This document shows positions 1 to 8,023 of a stretch of 64,000 nt of DNA, piece by piece (position 1 is the stretch's first letter; each line of letters opens with the position of its first letter). The stretch comes from Streptomyces drozdowiczii. Lineage in GTDB: Bacteria; Actinomycetota; Actinomycetes; Streptomycetales; Streptomycetaceae. Made by a program: the position numbers and the translations under genes. The DNA is taken from positions 248,001-312,000 of the forward strand of contig NZ_CP098740.1 in assembly GCF_026167665.1 (NCBI RefSeq), read 5' to 3'. The notes beneath the pieces are model-generated. The model made no database searches. It was not told where the DNA came from and was given only the letters and a program-made list of their open reading frames with translations.

Positions 1-782
1 TGCTCGGGGCGTACGGGCTGGGTCCGGGCGATGTGGACGCGATCATCACGACGCATTCGACCGGCTGGTCCGTGCCCAACATGGACATCCACCTGATGAA
101 CCGGCTGGGCCTGCGCCAGAACGTCTCCAGGATCGCGCTGACGACGCTGGCGTGCGCGGGCGGCACCCAGGCGCTGATCCGGGCCGTCGACCTGCTGGCC
201 GCGAGACCCGGGGCGACCGTCCTGGTGGTCGCCGCCGAGGTCATCTCCGCCGTGTACAACCATCAGGACGACGCCGTCGAGCACATGATCTACAAGGTCC
301 TGTTCGGGGACAGCGCGGCGGCGACCCTCGTCACCGACGCCCCGCTGGGCCCCGGTCTCCGCGTGGGCTCCCCGGCCGACACCTACGAGCACGTCCTGCC
401 GGAGAGCCTCACCCGGTACGCCGGCCGCGTCGATCCGGCCGGGTTCCACTTCGACAGCACGAAGGAGGCGCTGAGCGCGGCGGACGACGTGCTGCCCGGT
501 CTGCTGACCTGGCTCGGCCGGTCCTCCGTGGACTTCGGGGTCATCCATCCCGGCAGTACGCGCATCATCAGCGACACCGCGACGGCCCTCGGCCTCGACG
601 CCCACGGCACCCGGCACTCCGCCGCCACCCTTGCCGACGAGGGCAACCTCGGCGGTGTCTCCGTGCTCCGCATCCTCGAACGCACCCACGCCGAACCGCC
701 GCCGGCCGGTGCCGAGGGGATCACCGTCGCGTACGGGCCGGGCTTCGCCACGGCCGCGCTGCGCGGGACCTGGGCCGCCTGA
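1..782 (+). CDS. Type III polyketide synthase, C-terminal part (5' end outside window)
   Basis: About 260 codons of a chalcone/stilbene-synthase-like enzyme, which condenses malonyl-CoA units on a CoA starter. The frame enters at base 3, and the stop is at 780-782. The Cys-His-Asn triad of the thiolase fold is visible: Cys in LACAGGTQA (codon 153-155), His in GVIHPGST (codon 546-548) and Asn in DEGNLGG (codon 645-647). The C-terminal motif AYGPGF corresponds to the family's GFGPG loop. Product type (tetrahydroxynaphthalene, pyrone, resorcinol) cannot be read from this fragment. It is the only biosynthetic core enzyme in the window, so any cluster extends to the left. Confidence 0.93.
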   Translation, partial: LGAYGLGPGDVDAIITTHSTGWSVPNMDIHLMNRLGLRQNVSRIALTTLACAGGTQALIRAVDLLAARPGATVLVVAAEVISAVYNHQDDAVEHMIYKVLFGDSAAATLVTDAPLGPGLRVGSPADTYEHVLPESLTRYAGRVDPAGFHFDSTKEALSAADDVLPGLLTWLGRSSVDFGVIHPGSTRIISDTATALGLDAHGTRHSAATLADEGNLGGVSVLRILERTHAEPPPAGAEGITVAYGPGFATAALRGTWAA

Positions 783-809
783 CCGGCCGCCCGCGGCGAG
801 GTGAGGGCG

Positions 810-1406
810 TCAGGACCGCCCGGCCTGATGGTGGGCCTGGAGGAGCGCGAGCGCCGCGAGGGTGATGCCGCAGGTGATACGTCCCTCGGCCAGCCACCCC
901 GGCAGGTCCTCGGGCGTGACCCAGACGGGTTCGGTGAGGGATTCCATCGCCTCGGGCTCCGCCGACTCGGCGGTCGCCACGTCCACCTCGGCGGCGTACA
1001 CCCGGATCGGGGCGGCGAGGATGCCGGTGTCGGCGTGGATGGTGCCGAGGGGCCGCAGCGACGCGCAGACGAGCCCCGTCTCCTCGCGCAGTTCGCGGAC
1101 GGCGGCCGCCGCCAGCCCTTCCTCGTCCTCGCTCGATCCCCGGGGGAATTCGAGCGAGGCGGCCTGGATCGGGTAGCGGTAGTGGGACACGAACGCGTAC
1201 CCGGCCGGGCCGACCGGTACGACGACGGCCCCTTCCTTACGCGCCTGCCACCGCAGGTACTGGCCGGTGGCCCCGGACGGGGCGACGACGTCGTCGTTGT
1301 ACAACGTGCCGAAGCGGTTGCGGAATACGGGCACTTCACGCACCCGCCGGATGGGCGCAGGCACGACGCCGGTCTGCACGGAGCCGGCTCCGGTCACTGT
1401 GGTCAC
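810..1406 (-). CDS. Nudix hydrolase (ADP-ribose pyrophosphatase-like)
   Basis: 198-residue protein that should hydrolyse a nucleoside diphosphate linked to another moiety. A complete Nudix box is present: G-SSEDE-E-GLAAAAV-RELREETGL, matching GX5EX7REUXEEXGU. The surrounding sequence (YRYPIQAASLEFPRG before the box, a proline-containing loop after it) resembles ADP-sugar pyrophosphatases. The GTG at 1406 is chosen because AGGAGG sits about 6 bases upstream (complement of 1412-1418). An in-frame ATG at 1436 would add ten residues. It converges on the PKS gene with only 27 bases between stops. Substrate is not predictable beyond the family. Confidence 0.88.
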   Translation of the reverse strand: MTTVTGAGSVQTGVVPAPIRRVREVPVFRNRFGTLYNDDVVAPSGATGQYLRWQARKEGAVVVPVGPAGYAFVSHYRYPIQAASLEFPRGSSEDEEGLAAAAVRELREETGLVCASLRPLGTIHADTGILAAPIRVYAAEVDVATAESAEPEAMESLTEPVWVTPEDLPGWLAEGRITCGITLAALALLQAHHQAGRS

Positions 1407-1538
1407 TTGGGCCTCCTCGGGTCTCTCCCGCCCCATGAAGGTGCGCGGGGAGCCCGGGGTGTGACCCGGATCCGGTCGGCCCGTCCCCGCGTCCGTTTTC
1501 GGTTGACGCGCGTCCCTCGGGACCGGTTTCCTGGCGCG

Positions 1539-1979
1539 ATGACCGATCTCCGTATCGAGCAGGTGGACAGTGACGCCTCGCTCCTGGACTGGCAGTTCGT
1601 CCACAACGCCATCATCCCCACGGCTCCCCTGTCGTTCGCGGAAGTGACGGAGCGCGCGGGGCGCAACCGGTTGTGCGTCGCGTACGCGGGGAACGTGCTC
1701 GTGGGGTGTTCCACGGTGCGCCCGCCCGGCGCGGACAACCCGGTGGGAACCGTGATCGCCCGCGTCCTGCCCGAGCACCGGGGCCGGGGATTCGGCGGGC
1801 AGCTGTACGCGCACGGCCTCGAGCTGGCCCGGGGGCTCGGTGCCGAGGTCATCGAGACATGTGTCCTGGAGTCGAACCCCGAGGGCCTGAGGTTCGCGTT
1901 GCGGAACGGTTTCGTGGAGACCGAGCGGTACGTCCTCCCGGGCGACACCGTGCCGTTCATCGACCTCCGGCTCGCCTGA
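1539..1979 (+). CDS. GNAT family N-acetyltransferase
   Basis: 146-residue acetyl-CoA-dependent transferase. The acetyl-CoA pyrophosphate loop is VLPEHRGRGFGGQL (Q/RxxGxG/A type), followed by the conserved ESNPEGLRFALRNGFVETER segment that closes most GNAT domains. The length is right for a single GNAT domain. It is read from ATG at 1539, divergent from the Nudix gene with about 130 bases between starts. The substrate is unknown. Confidence 0.87.
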   Translation: MTDLRIEQVDSDASLLDWQFVHNAIIPTAPLSFAEVTERAGRNRLCVAYAGNVLVGCSTVRPPGADNPVGTVIARVLPEHRGRGFGGQLYAHGLELARGLGAEVIETCVLESNPEGLRFALRNGFVETERYVLPGDTVPFIDLRLA

Positions 1980-1999
1980 CGGCCCGGCCCGCACGCGCA

Positions 2000-2042
2000 C
2001 CGGGGCCCGCCGTCCCGCTCGGCAGGCCCCGGGTCGCGCGGA
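2000..2042. terminator. Bidirectional terminator hairpin
   Basis: CCGGGGCC (2000-2007) pairs perfectly with GGCCCCGG (2035-2042), with extra GCC/GGC pairing in the loop. It lies between the convergent GNAT and serine protease genes. No U-tract is present, as is usual for Streptomyces terminators. Confidence 0.6.
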
Positions 2043-2048
2043 ACGCGG

Positions 2049-3197
2049 TCAGGCGGTGTGGAGCGTCAGCCCGTACCGGTTCAGGATCTCGTTGATCGGC
2101 TGGTGCCAGGTCTCGCCGCCGGAGCTGCAGTTGCCCCAGCCACCCGAGGTGACACCTTGCGCCTGGTCACCGCTGATGAAGGAGCCGCCGGAGTCGCCGC
2201 CCTCCGCGCAGACGCTGGTCTTGGTCATCTGGTAGACCGCGCCCTGGGCGTAGTTGACCGTGTCGTTGGTGGCGAGGACATTGCCGCAGTGCCAGTGCGA
2301 GGTGGAGCCGGAGCGGCAGATCGAGGCGCCGATCGGGGCCACGTTGGAGCCCCGGACCAGCTGGTCCGAGACGGTGCCCCAGCCGAGGACGACGGGGACC
2401 GTCCACCAGCCGTTGCCCACGCTGACCCACGCGTAGTCGTCGCCGGGGAACGACGAGCCCTGGAAGTTGCCGATGAAGGAGCCGTCCCAGCCGCTGACCC
2501 CGGCACCCGCCTGGCCGCAGTGGCCGGCCGTGACGAAGCCGCCGTAGACGGAGAAGCCGATGGAGCACCGTACGTTGCCCGTGTAGTACGGGTCGCCGCC
2601 GACGGTCCCGGCCGAGAAGGTCCGGGGCGCCTCGGTGGTCTGCTCGACGGTGACCGGACCGGCCGCCCGGGCCTTCCGTACGAACGCCTGGACATCGTTG
2701 TCAGTGCGCTGCGACGCGACGACGTCCACGACGACCGAGTTGGTGCGGGGGTCGACGTGCCAGCTGCTGACGCCCTGCGGGGCGTCCAGCTTGTCCAGCT
2801 TCGCCTTGACCGAGTCGAGGCGCTTCTCGGTGTGGGTCACCATGCGCACGGCGGCGCCCGTGGCCCGTACGGCGTCCGCCTGTGCGGCGTCGGTGACCGC
2901 GACGGTCAGGCCGCCGGTCGCCGGGTCGAACCAGGAGCCGCCGTACGCCGCCCCGGCGGCGTGGCGCGCCTTCGGCTGGAGGGCGGTGGCGGTCTTCTCC
3001 TGGGAGAGCCGCACCTTGGCCTGGCTCGCGGTCAGGCCGAGGTCCCGCTGCATGGCGGTGAGCAGGCCGTCGGATGCGGGCGCGGGAGCGGCGGCGGGGG
3101 TGTCGGCGGCGGAGGCCGAGGGGAAGCCCGCGCCCGCCCAGGCTCCGAGGAGCAGTACGGCGGAGAGTGCGGTCCTCAAGGCTGTGGAGCGTCTCAA
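2049..3197 (-). CDS. Secreted streptogrisin-type serine protease (S1 family, alpha-lytic protease prodomain)
   Basis: 382-residue preproprotease. Order: signal peptide (LRRSTALRT, hydrophobic core, cleavage near PSASA-ADTP), a long prodomain acting as intramolecular chaperone, then a mature chymotrypsin-fold domain starting near TVGGDPYY. Triad residues: His near 226 (FVTAGHCG), Asp near 254 (DDYAWV) and Ser near 336 (AEGGDSGGSF). Cysteine pairs typical of streptogrisins are present. The TTG at 3197 is preferred: AGAAGG lies upstream and the LacI-type operator at 3263-3276 then sits in the leader. An in-frame ATG at 3323 would place that operator inside the gene and give an implausibly long pre-signal segment. 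Confidence 0.92.
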   Translation of the reverse strand: MRRSTALRTALSAVLLLGAWAGAGFPSASAADTPAAAPAPASDGLLTAMQRDLGLTASQAKVRLSQEKTATALQPKARHAAGAAYGGSWFDPATGGLTVAVTDAAQADAVRATGAAVRMVTHTEKRLDSVKAKLDKLDAPQGVSSWHVDPRTNSVVVDVVASQRTDNDVQAFVRKARAAGPVTVEQTTEAPRTFSAGTVGGDPYYTGNVRCSIGFSVYGGFVTAGHCGQAGAGVSGWDGSFIGNFQGSSFPGDDYAWVSVGNGWWTVPVVLGWGTVSDQLVRGSNVAPIGASICRSGSTSHWHCGNVLATNDTVNYAQGAVYQMTKTSVCAEGGDSGGSFISGDQAQGVTSGGWGNCSSGGETWHQPINEILNRYGLTLHTA

Positions 3198-3262
3198 GGT
3201 CTTGGCCCTTCTGTTGTTCCGGCTGGGTGGGGGAGGAACAGCAGGCGTCCGAGGCGCCTCTT

Positions 3263-3276
3263 TGAGAGCGCTCTCA
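3263..3276. promoter_or_regulatory. LacI-family operator TGAGAGCGCTCTCA
   Basis: A perfect 14-bp palindrome with the GAGCGCTC core of actinobacterial LacI-family operators, 66 bases upstream of the chosen protease start. It differs by one symmetric base per half from the CebR-type box before the GH9 gene (44336-44349). This suggests carbon-source-dependent repression of the protease. Confidence 0.65.
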
Positions 3277-3466
3277 GAGTGTGCCGTTCCGGACTGTAGC
3301 GGAGAAGTCGTTAGCAGGTCCATGCCAATGACATGGGTGACCGAACGGGCCGCCCGCTGAGTAGCGGTACTCATTCCCCGAGCGCGCCTCCGTCCTACCG
3401 TCACATCAGATGAAGAAGCAGGTCCGGCCGTTGACGGGCCGGAGCACGAGCAGGGGGCGGGCGGAG

Positions 3467-4483
3467 ATGGGCGGATCGCCGAGACGGCGCAGGACGGCGG
3501 CCGGGATGGCCGGAGCACTGGCATTCGGACTCGCCGCCGCGCTCACGGGGTGCGGGCTGGTGACCACGACGAAGGAGGACCGCGCGTACGCCGAGAAGCT
3601 GGCCGAGAAGTACTACCCGGGCGCCCTCCGCGTCATCGAGGCGCACACCCTGATCCCGCACTCCAGTGGTTCGGAGATCACCTTCGCGATGACCGACGAT
3701 CCCGACGCCGTGGTCCGGATGAGGGTGGACGCCGACGCGGGGACCTGCAACACCCATGACTGCCGGGGCGTGATGGACGAGGCGGTGGAGCGCGGCCGTC
3801 GCGAGGCGGCGGCGCTGCGGATGCTCCTCGGCGCGTTCCGGCGCTGCGGCCACGAGGTGATCGCCGTCGACCCGCAGACCGGGGCGCCCTGGATCGCCGC
3901 CTCCCCCACCAACGCGACGGTCTCCGGGCTGCTCAAGGACATCGGAGCATGCGCGCGGGAGTGGAAGGACGGGACCGGGGTGAAGGGCGCGTCGGTCAAC
4001 CTGGTCGCCCCTGCCGTCGCCGAGAAGCGGCCCACCGGCAAGAAGTCGCAACCGACGGCCATGCGTCTGAGCGCCACCCCGCTGCTCGCCGCCCTCGGCT
4101 CGCACGCGTACTACAGCGTCGGCTACGCGGCGAGGGACGGGCGGGTCGACCCGGCGTCGGGCAGCGCCCGCATCGTCCGCCCGTTCGCCGAACGGCAGAA
4201 GTTCGCCGCCGCCGTCCACAGCGCCGTCGAGGACCGGCTCCGGGCGGCCCACCCCCGCGTACAGGTGAGCGACTACGAGTGGATCTGGCGCCTGGAGCCG
4301 GGGACCGTCGACCGGCTCACCGGGTACGTCCTCTACTGCGAGGAGCCCGACGGGGACAAGTCGTGTCTGGGCGACCGGGCCGTGTTGGCGACCACCGACC
4401 TCCACGGCCGCCTGCGGGGCGAACTGCGGGAGATCGGCAAGGTCCGCGAGGGCCGGGGACCACTGCAACTGCCCCCGATGTGA
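3467..4483 (+). CDS. Putative lipoprotein of unknown function
   Basis: 338 residues. N-terminus: arginine cluster RRRR, hydrophobic stretch, then lipobox LTG-C near residue 29, predicting lipidation and export. The start at ATG 3467 gives an ideal 28-residue type II signal peptide. An in-frame ATG at 3410 would add 19 residues and put the lipobox at residue 48. The mature part has paired Cys (CNTHDC) and late Cys pairs (YCEEPDGDKSC) suitable for disulfides outside the cell. No enzyme motif was recognised. It is divergent from the protease with a shared 269-base upstream region. Confidence 0.75.
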   Translation: MGGSPRRRRTAAGMAGALAFGLAAALTGCGLVTTTKEDRAYAEKLAEKYYPGALRVIEAHTLIPHSSGSEITFAMTDDPDAVVRMRVDADAGTCNTHDCRGVMDEAVERGRREAAALRMLLGAFRRCGHEVIAVDPQTGAPWIAASPTNATVSGLLKDIGACAREWKDGTGVKGASVNLVAPAVAEKRPTGKKSQPTAMRLSATPLLAALGSHAYYSVGYAARDGRVDPASGSARIVRPFAERQKFAAAVHSAVEDRLRAAHPRVQVSDYEWIWRLEPGTVDRLTGYVLYCEEPDGDKSCLGDRAVLATTDLHGRLRGELREIGKVREGRGPLQLPPM

Positions 4484-4491
4484 ACCGGCGC

Positions 4492-5973
4492 TCAGGAGCG
4501 GGCGGGGCGGTAGGTGTACGTGTCCCACAGCGCCCGGACCGCGTCGCCGTCCCGCCAGTGCCCGGAGGCCGCCGCACGGTCCGGCGTCCCCCACACCCTG
4601 CCGTGGCCGGCGCCCGGCCCCCAGCCCGGGTCGCCGGTGGCGGCGAACCCGGCCCAGGCCGAGGTCATCCGGTCCGCGAGGGCCCGGTCCTCGGGCGTCG
4701 GCGCGGCGCCTCCGATGAGGAACCGGATGCGCTCGTCGTCCACATTGCCGAAGGCGAAGGGCACGTCGGCGCAGTGCCAGGCGCGCACTCCCCCGCCCCT
4801 TCGGTCGAACCGGGAGAGGAAGGCGCGGCCGCCCGCCGCCGTGTGGGCCTCGACGAGCCGGCTGCTGTACTCGCCGAACATCAGGTCCCCGTAGACCGCG
4901 AGGTGGAGCTCGTGCGGTCCGGCGCCGGGCATGAGCGCGCGGTACCCGTCGATGAGCCCGGACGGCAGGCCGAAGTCGGCGGCGAAGCGCCGCAACCGTT
5001 CGTCCGTGGGGACCTGGCAGGCGCTGCCGACGGCGTCCATCAGCCAGTACTCCTCGGTCGTGTGGCAGACGAGCAGTTCGGCATCCCGGGACGCTCCGGC
5101 GGCGACGAGGGCGAGCGGGTCGTCGCGCAGAACCTCCCCGTCGGCGACCGGTCCGTAGATGACCGGGTCCCAGTGCAGCGCCCCGGAGCCGGGGTCCTCG
5201 CGATAGTCCCCGACGACCCGGTCCGAGGCCGCGAGCAGTTCCTGCGGGGCGGCCCCGGTCACGGGGGTCCCCGCGGCTGCGGTGACGCGGGCGGTGACCC
5301 GCTCGGCGAGTTCCTGCGCGAAGACGGGGCCGACCGCGCTGTGGGCGATCACCCGCCGGAAGAGCCCGTGCGCGCGGTCCATCACCATCAGGCAGACCGC
5401 GGACGTCGCTCCGGCCGACTGCCCGGCCAGGGTGACGTTGTCCGGGTCTCCCCCGAACGCGGCGATGTTGTCGCGGACCCATTCGACGGCGGCGATCTGG
5501 TCGAGCAGGCCGCGGTTGGGCGGGCCGGTGTCGTCCGGGACCTGGCCGAAGCCCTCGAAGCCGACGCGGTAGTTGAGGGTGACGACGACGAGGCCGGTGC
5601 GGGCCAGCGCCGTACCGTCGAAGTCCGGCTGGGCGCTCGATCCGAAGGTGTAGGCGCCGCCGTGGATCCAGACCAGCACGGGCAGCGGGCCCGGGGCGGT
5701 CGCGGGGGTCCAGACGTTGAGGCTCAGCACGTCCTCGTCACCGGGTGACCAGGTGGGGGCGCCCGGCAGTTCGGCGGACTGGGGAGGGACGGGGCCGAAC
5801 TCCGTGCAGTCGCGGACTCCGGGCCACGGGGCGCGCGGGCGCGGGGCCCGGAAGCGGTTCTCGCCGAACGGCGGCTCGGCGTAAGGGATTCCGAGGACGG
5901 AGACGACGCCCTGGTGCGGTGCGCGTCCGCGTACCGCACCGCCTGCCGTCTCGTACACACCGCTGTTCGTCAA
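4492..5973 (-). CDS. Type B carboxylesterase
   Basis: 493-residue alpha/beta hydrolase of the carboxylesterase/para-nitrobenzyl esterase family, acting on carboxylic esters. Visible features: oxyanion-hole motif WIHGGAYTFGS, nucleophile Ser186 in LAGQSAGAT, acidic member in HTTEEYW, catalytic His in RAWHCADVPFAFGN, and the family opener SVLGIPYAEPPFGENRF. Full length for the family, with no signal peptide, so cytoplasmic. Converges on the lipoprotein gene with 8 bases between stops. Two inverted repeats lie just upstream (5993-6071). Confidence 0.93.
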   Translation of the reverse strand: MTNSGVYETAGGAVRGRAPHQGVVSVLGIPYAEPPFGENRFRAPRPRAPWPGVRDCTEFGPVPPQSAELPGAPTWSPGDEDVLSLNVWTPATAPGPLPVLVWIHGGAYTFGSSAQPDFDGTALARTGLVVVTLNYRVGFEGFGQVPDDTGPPNRGLLDQIAAVEWVRDNIAAFGGDPDNVTLAGQSAGATSAVCLMVMDRAHGLFRRVIAHSAVGPVFAQELAERVTARVTAAAGTPVTGAAPQELLAASDRVVGDYREDPGSGALHWDPVIYGPVADGEVLRDDPLALVAAGASRDAELLVCHTTEEYWLMDAVGSACQVPTDERLRRFAADFGLPSGLIDGYRALMPGAGPHELHLAVYGDLMFGEYSSRLVEAHTAAGGRAFLSRFDRRGGGVRAWHCADVPFAFGNVDDERIRFLIGGAAPTPEDRALADRMTSAWAGFAATGDPGWGPGAGHGRVWGTPDRAAASGHWRDGDAVRALWDTYTYRPARS

Positions 5974-5992
5974 CGCGCCCCAACTGCCCTTC

Positions 5993-6022
5993 GATCACCG
6001 CTCCCGGGCGGAAGCGGTGATC
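5993..6022. repeat. Inverted repeat upstream of the esterase
   Basis: GATCACCGCT (5993-6002) and AGCGGTGATC (6013-6022) form a perfect 10-bp dyad with a 10-base loop. Being 20 bases upstream of the esterase start and just past the end of the preceding gene, it can be either that gene's terminator or an operator. Confidence 0.6.
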
Positions 6023-6030
6023 AGGATGGC

Positions 6031-6071
6031 TCACTTCCGGGGGCCGCGCGAAGGGAATTCGACGGAAGTGA
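6031..6071. repeat. Second inverted repeat upstream of the esterase
   Basis: TCACTTCCG (6031-6039) and CGGAAGTGA (6063-6071) are perfect 9-bp arms separated by 23 bases. GTGATCAGG follows each neighbouring arm, so the two dyads share half-site sequence. Confidence 0.5.
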
Positions 6072-6083
6072 TCAGGGAGGCGG

Positions 6084-6371
6084 TCAGCCGGCCTGTCCGA
6101 TGGCGCTGCGGAGCATGGCCACGGTGGTCGCCGCGGCGGCCCGCTCCGCCTCGTCCTCCGTGGCGCGTACCCGCTCCTCCAACAGCACCACCGCCGCCTG
6201 GAGTACGCCGACGCGCACCGGAACGGTCCGCATGGCCGTCAGTACGGCCGCCGCCTGTTCGGCCGGGGTCGCGGGCGCGGCCTGCGGGATCAGGGTGGTG
6301 ATGCCGCGCCCGAGCGCGCGGTCACGAGGCGGCTGGGCCGCGGGTGTGGTCACCGGGGAATTCTGCCGCAC
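6084..6371 (-). CDS. Small protein with ParB-like N-terminal motif
   Basis: 95 residues from a GTG preceded by GAGG 6 bases upstream. Residues about 17-32 read DRALGRGITTLIPQAA, closely resembling the LGRGL-ALIP segment at the N-terminus of chromosomal ParB proteins. In ParB that peptide contacts ParA and stimulates its ATPase. The rest is a predicted alpha-helical Ala/Glu-rich domain. There is no ParB nuclease/CTPase or HTH domain. It follows the MarR gene with 17 bases between, so they may be co-transcribed. The function is unknown; the ParA link is inferred from the motif alone. Confidence 0.7.
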   Translation of the reverse strand: MRQNSPVTTPAAQPPRDRALGRGITTLIPQAAPATPAEQAAAVLTAMRTVPVRVGVLQAAVVLLEERVRATEDEAERAAAATTVAMLRSAIGQAG

Positions 6372-6388
6372 CGGGCGCCTCGAAGGGG

Positions 6389-6850
6389 TCAGCGACCTGG
6401 CCGTGCCGGGGCGGTCTCCCGCGCGCCGTCGTGGACGCGGAGCAACAGGGCGGTCAGCTGGGCGCGTTCGCTGGAGGTCAGAGGCGCGAGGACGTCCTCC
6501 TGCACGGCCAGCGCCTCGGACTTGAGGCTTTCCAGCAGGGCGCGGCCGGCCGGCGTGACGGTGACCGTGACGCGTCGCCGGTCGGCGGTGTCGCGGGCCC
6601 GCTCCACCAGGCCGGACGAGCCGAGCCCGTCCACGATCTTCACGACGTCGCTGCGGTCGATCGAGAGCCGCGCGGCGAGTTCGCGCTGCACATGGGGGCC
6701 GAAGTCGGCGAGCGCGGCGAGGACCGCCATGTGCCAGAGCCTCAGCCCGCGTTCGGCCAGCCGGTCGGCGAGCCTGCCGCGCGCCGTCTTGCCGGTCTTG
6801 GACATGAGGTAGGTCGTCATACCCAGGAGACTGGGAGGGGTTTCGTTCAT
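6389..6850 (-). CDS. MarR family transcriptional regulator
   Basis: 153 residues with the winged helix-turn-helix of MarR: AALADFGPHVQRELAARL (helices), IDRSDVVKIVDGL (recognition helix) and DRRRVTVTVTPAGRALL (wing), with a C-terminal dimerisation helix. Read from ATG 6850. A GTG at 6889 would extend it into the divergent glyoxalase leader. The glyoxalase gene, 56 bases away on the other strand, is the likely target. Confidence 0.9.
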   Translation of the reverse strand: MNETPPSLLGMTTYLMSKTGKTARGRLADRLAERGLRLWHMAVLAALADFGPHVQRELAARLSIDRSDVVKIVDGLGSSGLVERARDTADRRRVTVTVTPAGRALLESLKSEALAVQEDVLAPLTSSERAQLTALLLRVHDGARETAPARPGR

Positions 6851-6906
6851 CAGGTATATCGTAGGGCCAACCCCATGATGGGTGTGCACCTACCGAAGGA
6901 GATTCC

Positions 6907-7314
6907 GTGGACGCGTTGCATCCCCGCTTGCTGGTCGACCGGTTCGCCGACTGCTTCCGCTTCTACGACGCCGTGCTGCCGGAGCTGATCGGTGCCGTAC
7001 GGGCCAGTGGCAACGCGTCGGGGCCGTACGCGCACTGGGACGTCGAGGGCCAGGGCGTGCTGGTGCTGTTCGACCGGGGTGCGATGGCGACGGTCGCCGG
7101 TACCGAGCACCTGCCCGCGGACCCGGCGCCGACCCAGGACCGGTCGATGTTCGTCCTGCGCGTGGCGGACGTCGACGCGGGGCTGGCCCTCTGCCTAGGC
7201 CACGGAGCCGAGTTGACCGCACCCGCGTCCGACCGCCCGGAGTGGGGACCGGGGTTGCGCACCGCCCATGTACGCGACCCCGAGGGGCATCTCGTGGAGT
7301 TGCAGTCCTACTGA
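6907..7314 (+). CDS. VOC/glyoxalase family protein
   Basis: 135 residues in two beta-alpha-beta-beta-beta modules of the vicinal oxygen chelate fold. The C-terminal signature HVRDPEGHLVELQSY carries the metal-ligand Glu typical of glyoxalase/bleomycin-resistance proteins. The GTG start at 6907 has GAAGGAG 5 bases upstream. It is divergent from the MarR gene, so probably under its control. Likely a detoxification dioxygenase, lyase or binding protein; the substrate is not predictable. Confidence 0.87.
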   Translation: MDALHPRLLVDRFADCFRFYDAVLPELIGAVRASGNASGPYAHWDVEGQGVLVLFDRGAMATVAGTEHLPADPAPTQDRSMFVLRVADVDAGLALCLGHGAELTAPASDRPEWGPGLRTAHVRDPEGHLVELQSY

Positions 7315-7330
7315 CCGGTGCCGGTGGACG

Positions 7331-7882
7331 TCACTTCCGCGCCCAGGCCCGCATGGCGGAGCGGGAGGAGAAGTCGGCGACGTCCTTGTCGAGCGGCTGG
7401 TCGGTGTACTGGTGGATGCGCCAGGTCGCCTTGATGCGCGGCTTGCCCGCCTTCACGTAGTCGGCGATCCAGAGCCCGTCCCCGGCGTACGACGTGGTGT
7501 CGTGGTTCAGCCAGAAGTAGCGGTTGCAGTAGAGCAGGACGCGGTGGTGCGGCCGCAGGCGTTTGACCTCGCGGATGAAGCGGTCCTTCTCGGCGTTGCT
7601 CGCCCGGGTTCCCTCGCCGTTCTGCTCCCAGTCGACGGCGAGCAGGTCACCGGCTTTCTCGGGCGCCTTGCTGAGGAAGTACTCGGCCTGCGCCGTGATG
7701 TTTCCGGGCCACAGGAAGTGGTAGAAGCCGACGACGCATTCGGCGTCGCGGGCCCGTTTCGTCTGGTCGGTCAGGCGTGGATTGACGTACGAACGGCCCT
7801 CGGTGGCCTTGATGAGGACGAAGTCCAGTCCATCCGTGTCGAACGAGGACTGATGGGCGCTGACATCGACACCGTGCAGCAT
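7331..7882 (-). CDS. GH25 family lysozyme-like hydrolase
   Basis: 183 residues with the GH25 (Chalaropsis lysozyme) signature: HGVDVSAHQ at the N-terminus, FVLIKATEGRSYVNP, GFYHFLWPG and the catalytic-region LLAVDWEQNG. Family members cleave the MurNAc-GlcNAc bond of peptidoglycan. There is no signal peptide from ATG 7882 (AAAGG about 8 bases upstream), which is unusual for an enzyme whose substrate is outside the cell. It converges on the glyoxalase gene with 16 bases between. Confidence 0.88.
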   Translation of the reverse strand: MLHGVDVSAHQSSFDTDGLDFVLIKATEGRSYVNPRLTDQTKRARDAECVVGFYHFLWPGNITAQAEYFLSKAPEKAGDLLAVDWEQNGEGTRASNAEKDRFIREVKRLRPHHRVLLYCNRYFWLNHDTTSYAGDGLWIADYVKAGKPRIKATWRIHQYTDQPLDKDVADFSSRSAMRAWARK

Positions 7883-7965
7883 GGGCACCGCCTTTACAAA
7901 TGGCTGGCTCTGTTCCGCTTACCTTCCCCTCCCGCCCGCCCTTCACCCTCGCCGGAAGCACGAAT

Positions 7966-8005
7966 GCGCGTGTGTGCCGGGGCGCGCGCTCCGGCACACA
8001 CGCGC
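7966..8005 (-). terminator. Terminator hairpin after the SDR gene
   Basis: Fifteen-base perfect arms (7966-7980 and 7991-8005) with a 10-base loop, immediately downstream of the SDR stop on the minus strand. Confidence 0.7.
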
Positions 8006-8023
8006 GGGTGACGCGCGCGGATA

